The notes: generated from the sequence alone by a model not told the origin. DNA of 64,000 bases from Oreohelix idahoensis (GCA_024509875.1 JAMPIV010018776.1:564001-628000), one strand, 5' to 3'. Positions 51,181-61,502 are shown, counted from the stretch's first letter. Numbers and translations are program-made.

Positions 51181-52439
51181 ATTATGCAAGAAAGGTGTGG
51201 CCTATCAGGGATCATATGCAGCTCGGGCATAAAAATGTAATACACGAGCCATTAGTTAACAAAGACAGCATCATTTTACCACCGTTACATATAAAGTTGG
51301 GGCTCATGAAGAATTTCGTAAAAGCGTTAGATAAAACGAGCAAAGCTTAGACTTATCTTCGAGAAAAGTTTCCTCAAGTTAGCGATGCAAAGATAAAGGA
51401 AGGTATCTTTGTAGGACCTCAGATTAGGAAAGTTATTGCAGACAAACAATTCGAGAACTTGTTACATGGTAGTGAACTTCGCGCATGGATGGCATTCAAA
51501 TCGATCGTCGATAACTTTCTGGGAAATCACAAATCTGTCGACTATGTGCATATTGTTAAGCAGTGCATAGATGCATACAGAATTATGGGCTGTAACATGT
51601 CCCTCAAAATCCATTTGCTCGATTCGCATTTTGACTTTTTCCCTGAAAACCTTGTCGAAGTCAGCGATGAACATGGAGAACGATTGCATCAAGATATCGC
51701 AGTAATGGAGTCACGTTATCAAGGACGGTGGAGTGTGACCATGCTTGCCGATTATTGTTGGATGCTTCATCGCGATGTACCACATGCCATTCACCGACTA
51801 AAGTCGACTGCAAAGAAATTCAAGCCTACATAACTGTTATACTTCTTGTACGAATGATGTTGTAATACTGTATGCGTTGTTAAAAACTTCAATTGCGTAT
51901 TTCTAGAGATCCCGACCTGATAGAGAAAAACGGTTTGCAGATTTAAAAACAGCGCATTAAAATTGACCAGAATAACATAGAAATGTTAGAGAAAGAAAAA
52001 AAATATACTTTTTTTGTTAGCCAGTGAAGATTGTTCTCGCAGAAGGGCCTCAGAACAAGAAGTTCATAACAGCTCAGATGATCTCAGTTTTAATGCTTTC
52101 CATTCTGTAAAATTCCTGTGATATTCCTTTAAATAGAAGCATAATTCTTTTATTTACATCTCTGCCAAGAGTAATCTCGAGAGAAGTGTTGATACCGTTT
52201 AAACCGCTCATCCTTTTACTTGGAGTTTGGCGATTAGTGGACCACTGCTGCACAGCGGGGGAGACAATTTCGCCACACGTTCTAATATGTTGTTCTGCTA
52301 TAGAAGTGTGTAAGAAAAATTTTGTTTTTCCTCCAATAGTTGATATATGAGAGAATGTGTGCATATCCTTTTAGTATGATAATAAATGCAGAAATGCAGA
52401 TTATTATTTTACGGTTTATTCGCACGAGTGAGTATCAGG

Positions 52440-52530
52440 ATATAGGATGAAAGACAAAAAGGCAACGTGCCAGACGGGACTGCGTGCACAATTCTCAACA
52501 CTTTCAAAATAAAGTCCGTTCGTTCGATCC
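52440..52530 (+). mobile_element. SINE family III fragment with TTCG-type tail
   Basis: Words CAGACGGGACTGCGTGC and AATTCTCAACACTTTCAAA, then AATAAAGTCCGTTCGTTCG, match 58425-58490. The simple-repeat tail GTTC/TTCG resembles a LINE-mobilised SINE end. Confidence 0.6.
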
Positions 52531-52639
52531 TTCGTTCGTTCCTTTCCGTATTTTATCGAAAAGCGATTGTTTCTTCTTTTTCACACGGACGTTGCCAAGA
52601 TAACTCTTATAGGGACGATACGATACCTGAAATAATGAT

Positions 52640-52876
52640 CCATTAAGAATATTAAAGCCCAATGGGCTGATCACCCGTTGGCTTGTCACACCGATTACGG
52701 AAACAACGGCAGATGGATCTATTTGTTGTTGCCCTAAAGACGCCGCTAGGCGTGATGAGAAACTACAACAGAGAAAATCAATCTGCTGTTGCCCTTAAGA
52801 CGCCACAAGGCGTGATGGCCTCTGACTGCTTGGTCGGTCTTTGGCTAAGGACGGAAGAAGAAGAAGAAGAAGACTA
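52640..52876 (+). repeat. Repeat with 60-bp tandem duplication and GAA tail
   Basis: A unit TTGTTGTTGCCCTAAAGACG ... GGCGTGATG from 52717 recurs with period 60 at 52777. The stretch ends in GGAAGAAGAAGAAGAAGAAG, like a short retroposon tail. Confidence 0.7.
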
Positions 52877-53414
52877 TTAAAACACCACAGAAAAACTTTG
52901 TATTTATGCTGGAAACTAGTCTAGACCCATAAGTGGCACAATGCAAACTGTTAGCACAGTTCTATGAGTGTACAGTACAGAGCATTTAAATGTTTAAAAG
53001 CGCCCAATGTCAAAAATAAATAGTCAATCCTCGCTATTTGCGAGGGTTAGGTTCTTTGAAAACTTTGTGAATACGGAAATCTGCGAATACGGAACCATTG
53101 ATCATTTGGGAAAAAGGGTGTTAGGTTCCTGCGGGACCCTGTTCACAATACACTTTTGCTACCGATCACCATAAACTCATAATTTCGTGTACCCTTCTTG
53201 TAAAAAACAACTTATTTATTATACTGTTAATTTTATAAATGTATTTTATGCACCGTTTTCTTTGTAATAGTACAGTATGTACAATCTGTTGGTGTTCCGA
53301 TTCTCAGGATGTCGTAAAACGTGTGTGTAAACCCACTTCTTAGTTAATACACTATATCGAGATACAAATATGCCCCAGCCAATCAACGAGCAACGTTCAC
53401 CAGTCTCTGAGCCG
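52877..53414. repeat. Non-coding stretch containing a pogo-like terminus
   Basis: At 53027-53105 words such as CCTCGCTATTTGCGAGGGTT and CTGCGAATACGGAACC resemble the terminal regions of pogo/Tigger-like elements. Related words (GCGAATCTGCGAACGCGGAA, CCCGCGAATGGC) lie at 56640-56725, so the two stretches may be parts of one split element. Not proven. Confidence 0.4.
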
Positions 53415-53531
53415 GAATAAAATTAGGCATAAGCCCTGTTTTTCGGGACGCGGTCACGGCCATCTTGTTCTCCCAATATGGTGGCAGACAGAATAAAATT
53501 AGGCACAAGCCCTGGTTTTCGGGACTCGGTC
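53415..53531 (+). repeat. Direct repeat, 41-bp unit with 76-bp spacing
   Basis: GAATAAAATTAGGCAYAAGC followed by CCTGKTTTTCGGGACKCGGT occurs at 53415 and 53491. Confidence 0.85.
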
Positions 53532-54182
53532 GAGGTCACGGATTGTACCAAACCGCATATAACCAATCAGCTCGCCACGCCGAGACCCAATCAAAAGCAT
53601 TCCTTTAGCAGTAAAAGTTACCTGCATCTACGTATATATATATATAAGCGAGTTTTATTTCAAATCACACACACAAACACGAGGCCAACACGACCGACTG
53701 GGACAAGAGAAAGCTGTCAACCTTTGATTTATTGCTTAACTGCGTGATCGGGAACTCTTGCTTCACTAAAGTCGACTGGCCTGTTTAAATCTTAGAGGGT
53801 TTTATTCGTGTCATCCAACCTGAGGTCGTATGTCCAGTCAATCCAGCTGCCTGGAACTTCGCAGGAGCACAGTGATTGCACAGGAGCTACATCTTTAGTC
53901 CCCCTCAGTCTTGGGTGGGCTAACGAAACGATCATCAGCGGGTGTTGTGTGCAAGAAATTAAGGACAGAACTGTTTCAAGAGATGAGTACACATTAGTAC
54001 CATTTCCGTCGGCAATTGTGAGCATTTAACGGTCAAGGACGAAAAACTGAGTTAGCGTAGCAAGAGACAAGAATAACAGCATAGCTGATAAATTTTATAT
54101 ACTTAATTAACAGCACAGCTGATATAAATTTGTTTCTTATAATTGGACAACTTGTTGTAATATATATACATATCTATATAAA
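53532..54182. other. Non-coding stretch, nothing recognised
   Basis: Short frames only; a short TA run near 53634. Confidence 0.4.
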
Positions 54183-56160
54183 TATCATCATCTCAGCCCG
54201 TAACCCGTCATGGGTCGTAGGGGTGCCATGGTGGAAGCATCAGCAGACAGGGTCCTCCACTGCTCTCTATCCTCAGCAATGCGTACAAGTGTGGAAAAAC
54301 CGTGTCCTGCCCATTCTTTGATGTTATCAGCCCAGGATTTTCTCTGCCTTCCTCTTCTCCGTTTACCTTCGACTGTCCCCTGAAGGATCGTTTTCGAAAG
54401 GGAGTCATGACGAGTTACATGCCCAAACCAGGCAAGCTTTCGATGTTTCACTATTGACAAAAGTGGTTCTTGGTGGCCTGCATAGGTGTTTATCTTCTCT
54501 CTAACATAGACATTTGTTTTGTGCTCTTTATAGCAAATGCGCAAAATTCTTCTATAACATTTATGCTCGAAAGCCTGAATCCTTCGCTCCGTATCTGCAG
54601 TGAGTGTCCAGCTCTCACACCCATACAAGAGAATAGATAATACAAGTGATTTGTATAATTTGATCTTCACAGGAAAACTGATGTTACTTTTCCAGATCAC
54701 ATTCAACTTTGTCATGGCAGCTGAGGCCATCTCAAGTCTTGTCTTGATTTCTTTACTTGATCTTCCATCACTACATATAGTGGACCCGAGATATTTAAAG
54801 GTGTTAACTTCTTCTAACGTTTGCCCATTTAACGTAATGTTGGTCGGAACATATTTCTTATGGCTATTCACCAATATCTTGCTTTTTTCTATATTAATTT
54901 CCATCCCATACGTTCTTGTTACTTTCTCCAGTCTAGAGGTAAGGTCTTGAAGTTCTGATTCTGATCCAGCTATCAGATCAATATCATCAGCAAAACGTAG
55001 GTTGCACAGAGGTCGGCCTCCAATCGATATGGTTGATTTATAATCGTAGAGAGCCTCCTGCATATGTTCTAGATAAATATTAAAGAGCACTGGGGACAGG
55101 ATACATCCCTGCCGAACTCCTACAGTTGTTTTGAAAAATTCTCCAATGTCGTTGCTTGCAAAAACAGCACTGCTTGCGTCCTTGTATAGTGCTTCAATGA
55201 TATCTATGATGTTGGTATCAAAATTGAATTTTCTCATTACTTGCCATAAGTCTTCATGCCAGACTCGATCGAAGGCTTTTGTGAAATCGATGAAGTTATG
55301 GTATAAATCGTGTTGATGTTGGAGATGTTTTTCGATAAGTACTCTAATATTGAAGATTTGTTCTGAGGTACTTCTTTTTGGTCTAAAGCCAGCCTGTTCC
55401 TCTGACAAGATTTCTTCTGATTTCTGTTTTATTCTGTTCAAAAGTATCCTTAACATCACCTTACTTGGATGACTAATAAGGCTAATGGTTCTGTAGTTCT
55501 TGCACATTTTTAGATTTCCTTTCTTTGGAAGCGGTATTACTAATGACTGCGTCCATTCTTTTGGCCATTTTTTTGTACTCCATATCTTCTGGCAAATTGT
55601 TGTCATGATTTTTACTATATCTGGTCCTCCATATTTCAAGAGCTCTGCTGGGATATTATCCACACCCGGTGACTTCCCTCCTTTCATCGAACATATAGCC
55701 TCTTCCACTTCTTCCCGTAATATTGCTGCATTTCCGAGTTCCCTGTTTTCGCACTTAGTGTTGTTTAATATGCCTAAGTCAGTGTCAAGTTTACAGTTAT
55801 ATAATTCTTTACAATATTCTGTCCACCTTCTCATTACAGCTGTTTTTTCATTGAGCAGAGCCCCATTGCTATCTTCTATGACAGTTACCCTGGGCTGTTG
55901 GGGTTTTGATAGTTTTCTTAATGTGTCAAAAGCTGCCTTGCTGTTACCTTTTATTAGCCCCGTATTAATGGACTCACATTGATCAGCTACCCATTTTTCT
56001 TTGGCCTGTTTCATTTTCTTCCTAATATTTTTGTTCACCATACTGTATTGCCATGCTGCTTCAGGAACCTCTTTCTTAACCTTTTTCATTTCCCGCCGTG
56101 TATCACATAACTTCAGAATGTCATCTGTAACCCATGGTTTGTTTATTAGGCACATATTTG
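54183..56160 (-). mobile_element. LINE 2, 5'-truncated RTE-like retrotransposon
   Basis: Contains only the RT part of the ORF and a 3' end GATGATGATATT directly after the stop, as in RTE elements. No endonuclease upstream of 56160, so it is 5' truncated. No clear target duplication found. Confidence 0.85.
54188..56155 (-). CDS. LINE 2 reverse transcriptase, open over 655 codons
   Basis: Non-LTR retrotransposon RT, which copies RNA at a nicked target site in the nucleus. Motifs in order: GGKSPGVDNIPAELLKYGG near 165, LPKKGN near 208, EEQAGFRPKRSTSEQI near 255, FIDFTKAFDRVWH near 295, GVRQGCILSP near 345, the catalytic FADDIDLIA near 388, and a C-terminal part with YGCESWTL, AWFGHVTR and RRGRQRKSW. 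It ends with GYGLR and a stop followed at once by GAT repeats. There is no stop or frameshift in 1.97 kb, unlike every other LINE in the window. The first ATG at 56155 is probably internal to the original ORF. Confidence 0.88.
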   Translation of the reverse strand: MCLINKPWVTDDILKLCDTRREMKKVKKEVPEAAWQYSMVNKNIRKKMKQAKEKWVADQCESINTGLIKGNSKAAFDTLRKLSKPQQPRVTVIEDSNGALLNEKTAVMRRWTEYCKELYNCKLDTDLGILNNTKCENRELGNAAILREEVEEAICSMKGGKSPGVDNIPAELLKYGGPDIVKIMTTICQKIWSTKKWPKEWTQSLVIPLPKKGNLKMCKNYRTISLISHPSKVMLRILLNRIKQKSEEILSEEQAGFRPKRSTSEQIFNIRVLIEKHLQHQHDLYHNFIDFTKAFDRVWHEDLWQVMRKFNFDTNIIDIIEALYKDASSAVFASNDIGEFFKTTVGVRQGCILSPVLFNIYLEHMQEALYDYKSTISIGGRPLCNLRFADDIDLIAGSESELQDLTSRLEKVTRTYGMEINIEKSKILVNSHKKYVPTNITLNGQTLEEVNTFKYLGSTICSDGRSSKEIKTRLEMASAAMTKLNVIWKSNISFPVKIKLYKSLVLSILLYGCESWTLTADTERRIQAFEHKCYRRILRICYKEHKTNVYVREKINTYAGHQEPLLSIVKHRKLAWFGHVTRHDSLSKTILQGTVEGKRRRGRQRKSWADNIKEWAGHGFSTLVRIAEDREQWRTLSADASTMAPLRPMTGYGLR

Positions 56161-56789
56161 TAAATCAAATGTAAACTTACAAATCCATTGCATTCCATCT
56201 TCCAACATCCACCCTTCAGCACAAGAGTAGATAGTGTATATACTAAATAAATAATAAGGAAATTGTATTTGAACGACTTGTCAATTTTATAATTGTTAAG
56301 TAAAATCTGTTTCCTTGTTTTTTAATATCACAGTTAGTTACACAGCGGGGGTGGCATTTTATGACTGTCTCCTCTCTACTAATTTTTCGAGATCAGATCG
56401 TTCACAGCCGTAACTAATTTGTGATACCAGTAGTTCTCTCATACACTGGGACTTCAGCATATTCTGCAGAAATTCTACTTGTGTATTGTCAGTACTATAC
56501 TGATCCTAGAGCCAATAAAAACCTCACGCTACAAGAGAGTTAGCCTTTTTCCTAGATAAGATGAATCTGGTAGGTTTTTTTTTAAAATACTGCGCGGTAG
56601 GCGTCTCCAAATTTTTTGCATACTGCGCATGGCCGTGAATACCCGCGAGGTGCCCGCGAATGGCAAAAATGTGTTATACTTTATCTGGCGCTATTGAGCG
56701 AATCTGCGAACGCGGAACACGCGAACGTAAGAAGTAGTTAGAAACATCCACCTTCAGCATGCCACTTGATGTTAGTGATTTAATGGACA
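56161..56789. other. Non-coding stretch
   Basis: Only the pogo-like words at 56640-56725 (see 52877-53414). Otherwise nothing recognised. Confidence 0.4.
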
Positions 56790-57870
56790 CTTATGCATAT
56801 TATCATCATCATCACCTTTCAACTTCCCAAGGAGCATAGGCCTTCAACAAACTTATGCCAACTCTTCTTGTCTTTTGCCATCAGCTCAAGTTCTTTCCAA
56901 GCTTTCCTCATCATTTTGATTTCTGCCTCCAGTTCTCTTCTCCGTTTCTTTTTTGGTCTACCTCAGCTTCTTTTACCCTGGGAATTCCAGAACAAGTACT
57001 TCCTTGTAGTGCTATCAGCAGGTTTCTTCGATGTCTGTCCTACCCAAAACCAGAGTTTTCTCCCTTATAGGAGTCTGAATTGGTGACTCAACATTTTTTC
57101 TTCCAGGAGAATCTTTAATTCGCTCCTATAATATTCGTACATTAAACGAACGAGGAAAAACTGCTTGGAATTCCATAAGCCCTCAGTATTTTCCATAAAC
57201 TGTCCATATGTATACTGTCAAAAGCCTTTTCAAAATCAACGAAATTAATGTACAGCTGTCTTTGCCATTCTGAGAACTGCTCTATAATGTTCTACACATC
57301 ATCTGTTCTTTCTAAATCCTGCTTGTTCTTTCCTCAGTTTGTGGTCTACTGCTTTTGAAATTCTCTGTATAATTATCCTGCCTAGTATTTTGCTGGGAAC
57401 TGACAGAAGAGTTATTCCTCTCCAATTATTGCAGTCTGCAAGATTTCCCTTCTTGTGCAATTTGACAATTATTCCTTTGTTCCACTTCGTTGGTATTGTC
57501 CCTGTTTTCCAGACTTGTGCAAATAGTGGTTCTAATAGTTCTGCTGCTAGCTCAGGGTCTGTTTTAAATAGCTCTGCATTTAAGTTATCATGGCCAGGAG
57601 CTCTTCCATTCCTTAACCCTTTGATTGCTTTGATGATTTCTTCTTTTCGTGGAACGTCTGTATTAACATCTAGATCGTTTTCAGCCTCAGGAACATTCAA
57701 TTGTGTCTCTGATGGTTCCTTGTTCAGAGTTTCTCTGAAATGCTCTGCCCATCTTGTTTCCTGACCCTCTGCTGTCGTGATGAGATTTCCTTGCTTATCT
57801 CTTACTAATGTAGTATTGTTTGCACCTCGTTTTCCGCTGATAATTTTAGTTATTAAATTAGATATCTGCA
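56790..57870 (-). pseudogene. LINE 3, deleted RTE-like element
   Basis: The minus strand reads RT motifs (KGLRNGRAPGHDNLNAELFK, VKLHKKGN, GITLLSVPSKILGR, EQAGFRKNR at 57299, then a FVDFEKAFDSIHM reading near 57240). It then jumps to the C-terminal tail (YLFWNSQGKR, GRPKKKRRR, SWHKFVEGLCSLGS stop near 56815) and a 3' tail of GAT units. The palm region with FADD is missing, so there is an internal deletion. Several stops. Confidence 0.78.
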
Positions 57871-57926
57871 GGTATTTAAAAATTGGACAAACTTTGCTTT
57901 GTTGCTGATTTGATTGTCTCAGTATT

Positions 57927-57954
57927 GGGGGGAGGGGGGGGGGGGGGGGAGGGG
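57927..57954. repeat. G-rich homopolymer tract
   Basis: G6-A-G16-A-G4. Capable of forming a G-quadruplex. Confidence 0.95.
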
Positions 57955-58369
57955 CTAGTGATAGTGTGATATCCTTGATGCGTTAATATACAACTGGAAA
58001 GTTTCAATATAGCCAAGAATATAACCAACAGTGCCAGTTATAGTTTTTTTATGTAATGCAAGAAAATGAAGGAGGGTGCTGGGAATGTGCCCTGGAAGCC
58101 CAAGGCGCGGTGACCCGAAAAAAGTTTGGAAAACACGGCTTTAGTTCAACGAATGATTAACTACTGAGAATTAGAAGGCTGTATCCGAAAATTATAGTTC
58201 TTTTATGTCGCATATGGCTTTGGAAATTGCCTTTTGAAGCCCATTTATATTTCAGTAAAAGGTAGTCCCATAGAAGATACTGCCGTAGAGGAGTCTTCTT
58301 CTTCGTGCACTCTCAGACGAAAACTTGAATTTGTTCAGAGAAGGCAGTGGTCACCTTGAGGCTATTTCT
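57955..58369. repeat. Non-coding stretch with SINE family II word
   Basis: AGTCCCATAGAAGATACTGCCGTAGAGGAGTC at about 58265-58296 (two adjoining words) matches 12625 and 13556. Nothing else. Confidence 0.4.
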
Positions 58370-58500
58370 ATCTTGATGGGTGAGAATAAATGAAATCAGT
58401 AGAAAAGACGATAGAAAGGAAGGGCAGAATGTCAGACGGGCCTGCGTGCCCAATTCTCAGCCCTTTGAAAATAAAGTTCGTTCGTTCGTTCATAGAGCTT
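58370..58500 (+). mobile_element. SINE family III copy
   Basis: Matches 52440-52530; ends AATAAAGTTCGTTCGTTCG. It sits between two pieces of SINE family II and may have inserted into it. Confidence 0.6.
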
Positions 58501-58573
58501 TTCCAGGAATGGTACTGGTGATGAACAAATGTGCTTTCTCTATTCCTCATATGATGGGCGCCTTTGAAGCGTA

Positions 58574-58775
58574 TCGTAGGGGAGTGAAGTGCTGGAGACT
58601 TTAATATACTAGGTCCAGCTTCGATAGATGAGGTGACCAGTTCCCTTCCTCGTTGCCTATGCCTTCCCTAAAACAAGAGCAGAGCCAGGTGTCCACTTAC
58701 AGCTGGATAGACTGCAGCGTGTTTCGAACCCGGTACCTTTGCCAGCGCCCTGATCACCCTGCCAATCGGATGCTA
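58574..58775 (-). mobile_element. tRNA-derived SINE family II
   Basis: The minus strand from about 58770 has a tRNA-like head with the B box GGTTCGAAAC (plus 58721-58731 complement) and a body CAGTCTATCCAGCTGTAAG ... GGAAGGGAACTGGTCACC ... CACTCCCCTACG. Partial copies at 12617-12690 and 13553-14310. No A tail seen. Confidence 0.7.
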
Positions 58776-58989
58776 ATGATATGGAAAATGTTAGAAAGAT
58801 TTATGTAGTGGGTTTATCCCTTGCTTGTAAATACTTACGTTTTTTTTAGGCGAAGCCGCGCATACCTGCGAGCGTATGGGAAGAACATCTATGCATGTTA
58901 CGACAATTAAATCGGCAGCCAACTTCAGGTATACATTTCAAGGCTGAGGTAATGTCAGCACACCCTAACCTGACGATGTGAGCGTATAT
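58776..58989. other. Non-coding stretch, nothing recognised
   Basis: No gene or repeat partner seen. Confidence 0.35.
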
Positions 58990-60140
58990 GAACACGCTCT
59001 GAACTAAAGAGATTTGGTATAACACACCACCGACTTAAGTAGTTTCATAAGAAGCATTTGAATTAACACGCCTCTGTACTATATAACAACATACGGCGGA
59101 TTTGAAATAACACACCACTGAAGTAACGACTCTTATACGACAGATTTCAGCTAATATACCTCTAAACTAGCGATCTTCATACGAAGCAGTCGAATTAACA
59201 CACAGTTGAAGTAACGAGCTTTATAGGGCTCAGTTTAATTAACACGCCGATAAACTAACTAGTATCATACAGGGAATTTGAAATAACACACCACAGAAGT
59301 AACGACATTTATGAGACGGATGTCAGTTAACACACCGCTAACTAGCGATCTTCATACGACCCAGTCGAATTAACACACCCTTAAAGTAACGAGCTTTGTG
59401 CGGCACAATTGAATTAACACATCGCTGATGTAACTATTATCATACCCGGGATTTTGAATAACACACCACTGAAGTAACGACCTTTATACAACAGATATCA
59501 TATAACACAACGCTAAACTAGCGATCTTCATACGGCGCATTCGAATTAACACACCGTTGAAGTAACGAGCTATGTAAGCCGCAACTGAATTAACACACCG
59601 CTGAAGTAACGAACTTTTAAGGATGGATTTCAGTTAACACACTGCTGAACTAACTAGTATCATACGGTGGATTTGAAATAACACTCCATTGAACTAACCA
59701 CCTTCATACAACCGATTTCAGTTGAGACACTGCTGAACTAGGGAGCTATATACGACGGATTTGAATTAACACATCGCTAAGTGAATTAACACATCTCTAA
59801 CTGATGAGCTTCATACAATGGATCTCATTTAAGACATTGCTGCACTAAGGAGCTTCATTCGACTAGCATGATTTAAGAAAACCACTGACATAAAGAGTTT
59901 CATTCCACAAATATGTCGTAACACATTCCAGAAAACGTCCTTCATCCGACATAACAAAGGAGCATCGTATGATAAATATGAATTAACACACTTCGGAACT
60001 ATGGAGCTTCAAAAGAGGGATATGAATTAACACACTACTGGACCAGCGATCTTCATTGAAGGAATATAAATGAACACACTTGGGAGTTACAGAGCTTCAT
60101 GCGACAAAGAAGAATTAACACATTCCTGAACTAACAAAGT
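58990..60140 (+). repeat. Minisatellite, ~44-bp monomer, about 25 units
   Basis: The unit has the form GAATTAACACACCGCTGAAG followed by TAACGAGCTTCATACGRC-like sequence. The word AACACACC or a close variant recurs at about 59013, 59066, 59116, 59198, 59240, 59285, 59330, 59376, 59417, 59460, 59508, 59548, 59593, 59636 and on, with spacing 38-53 and mostly 40-48. Units become more diverged after 59750. Confidence 0.92.
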
Positions 60141-60511
60141 TCACATGACAGATTTTAACTTTCATTGGCATTTGTTTTTTCCGCGAGTAATTAGTCAAAA
60201 GCAGTAATTAAATAAATTACGCATTGAAAAATAGCGCGTTTATTTAGCGTACTGAGTTTACCAAGCATCTATTTTCTCGCATTGTTTTGGAAGGAAACAA
60301 TCATAGCATACAGCGTAAACTACAGAGATGTCAAAGAAAGATTGCAGCTATGAAACTGGAAGCTGTGTCCATTGTCAATGTGCAGCAAATTGAAAGTTGA
60401 TTATGTCTCTCTCTCTCTATCCCACCCCACCTTGTTTTTAGAAAAGAAAAGGAATGGACTGAAGAAAGCCAAACCCACTTCTAACGAGAGAACAAAAAAA
60501 TTGTTATAACA
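60141..60511. other. Non-coding stretch, nothing recognised
   Basis: No gene; a (TC)n run near 60405. Confidence 0.4.
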
Positions 60512-60645
60512 CCTAATTCAGACCCATTGCATCAGGCTGGGGTAGCTTTCCACCTTCCTTTACCAATCTGTCAGCCTCTTCACTGTCGGCGATGTTACAG
60601 TGAGATGGGATCCATTGGAGCACAACTGTTTTTAATCGATTTATC
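60512..60645 (-). pseudogene. LINE 4 RNase H segment, inverted relative to its 3' part
   Basis: The minus strand reads LKTVVLQWIPSHCNIADSEE and then ADRLVKEGGKLPQPD, the end of a LINE RNase H domain (WIPSHC and the A-D-x-x-A-D type motif). The next part of the same protein lies on the plus strand from 60660. Confidence 0.75.
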
Positions 60646-60659
60646 AGAATCAGGTACAG

Positions 60660-60997
60660 AAACAAATGGGATGCAGAGCATCCAGGTCACACACAAAATG
60701 ATGCATGCTATCTGCTCAACAGAAGAGAAAAAGTGGTAATCATTCAGACTCCACACGGGTCACAACAGATTGAGATACCATCTATTCAACAAGCTAAAGA
60801 TAGGAACTACCGATGAGTGTAACTGTGGCACTGATAAAATGACTGCTGAACATCTGCTTCAAAGATGCCCAACATATGTGGAACTGAGCACACGCATATG
60901 GTCGTCATCAGTACCATTCGTGGAAAAGCTCTACGGAGATGCAAATAGCCTCAAGCTGACTACTACTTTCTTTGAAAACATTCAAGTAGACGTCTGA
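60660..60997 (+). pseudogene. LINE 4 C-terminal segment
   Basis: The plus strand reads KWDAEHPGHTQNDACYLL, one in-frame TAA near 60736, then TGHNRLRYHLF and the zinc-binding CNCGTDKMTAEHLLQRC (CCHC-like) typical of the tail of jockey/I-type LINE polyproteins, ending at 60997. The break at about 60645-60660 switches strand. Confidence 0.8.
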
Positions 60998-61054
60998 GAG
61001 TGTACGAAGAAGAAAGACCCACTGCGCTGAAAATGATTGAAATGGTATTACAAG

Positions 61055-61132
61055 ATCACCAATGATGAACTGATGACAGGATCACCAATGATGAACTGAT
61101 GACAGGATCACCAATGATGAACTGATGACAGG
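61055..61132 (+). repeat. 26-bp tandem repeat, three perfect units
   Basis: ATCACCAATGATGAACTGAT plus GACAGG, at 61055, 61081 and 61107. Confidence 0.97.
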
Positions 61133-61139
61133 AACCAGA

Positions 61140-61400
61140 CAAATGCTAGCAGAACACTAGATAAGAAGAAGATGCAGGCGTTGAATAGGACACAACATTA
61201 AGGAAATCTATTGAAAGTGTTAGAAGGCAGTCCTTGTTCAGGAATACCCAGCGTAAAAGAAGTAGAGGGAGACAAAAGAACGCTTGGAGAAGGAAAGCGG
61301 ATACAGACATGAAAAGGGTAAGCATTAAAATAAAGGCGTGGCAAGACCAGGGACGGATGACGCAAGATAGGAAAGCAGGACATTCATTTGTTGCGTGAGG
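61140..61400 (+). pseudogene. RTE-like LINE C-terminal fragment
   Basis: The plus strand reads KQSLFRNTQRKRSRGRQKN, AWRRKADTDMKR and then a HSFVA stop, parallel to the tail of LINE 3 (FWNSQGKR, GRPKKKRRR, WHKFVEG). Confidence 0.6.
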
Positions 61401-61458
61401 TCACATCGGGCTAACAACGCGTGACGGCCTTTGTCTAAGTGAAACGTACTGTAACGAA

Positions 61459-61502
61459 CCCCCCCCCCCCCCCCCCCCGAAAAGTTAAGAGGGGGGGGGG
61501 GG
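61459..61502. repeat. C20 / G12 inverted homopolymer pair
   Basis: C20 at 61459-61478, a 12-base spacer, G12 at 61491-61502. Can form a GC hairpin or quadruplex/i-motif. Confidence 0.95.

Larger units (their letters stand above)
40917..51833 (+). pseudogene. Multi-copy zinc-finger protein of unknown function, split by a retrotransposon
   Basis: The coding parts are 40917-41957 and 51186-51833; with copy C and one target duplication removed the frame runs on exactly, giving about 563 codons. The N-terminus has paired cysteines (CYMCG, CSTC, CYFCL) suggesting a ZAD-like or other zinc-binding head, then MPFGVPVIWREPTNH. The middle has CCFLCEWDSR. The C-terminal half has LHIKLGLMKNFVKALDK, EGIFVGPQIR, DEHGERLHQDI and ADYCWMLHRD. 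I recognise the general pattern as a large, uncharacterised family in invertebrate genomes, but not its function. One in-frame TAG lies at 51348-51350. No intron signs. It may be transposon-derived. Confidence 0.75.
40130..52380 (+). mobile_element. Family G repeat unit carrying a zinc-finger gene, interrupted by LTR element copy C
   Basis: 40240-40545 and 52030-52370 are repeated (inverted) at 26240-25999/20918-20826 and 20820-20500, where they lie next to each other without the gene. The gene at 40917-51833 is therefore part of a repeated, probably mobile unit. The ends are approximate and no inverted terminal repeat was seen. Confidence 0.55.

Noticed and set aside
58990..60140. CRISPR array
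   Set aside because: The unit is tandem and diverged without unique spacers between identical repeats, and the genome is eukaryotic.
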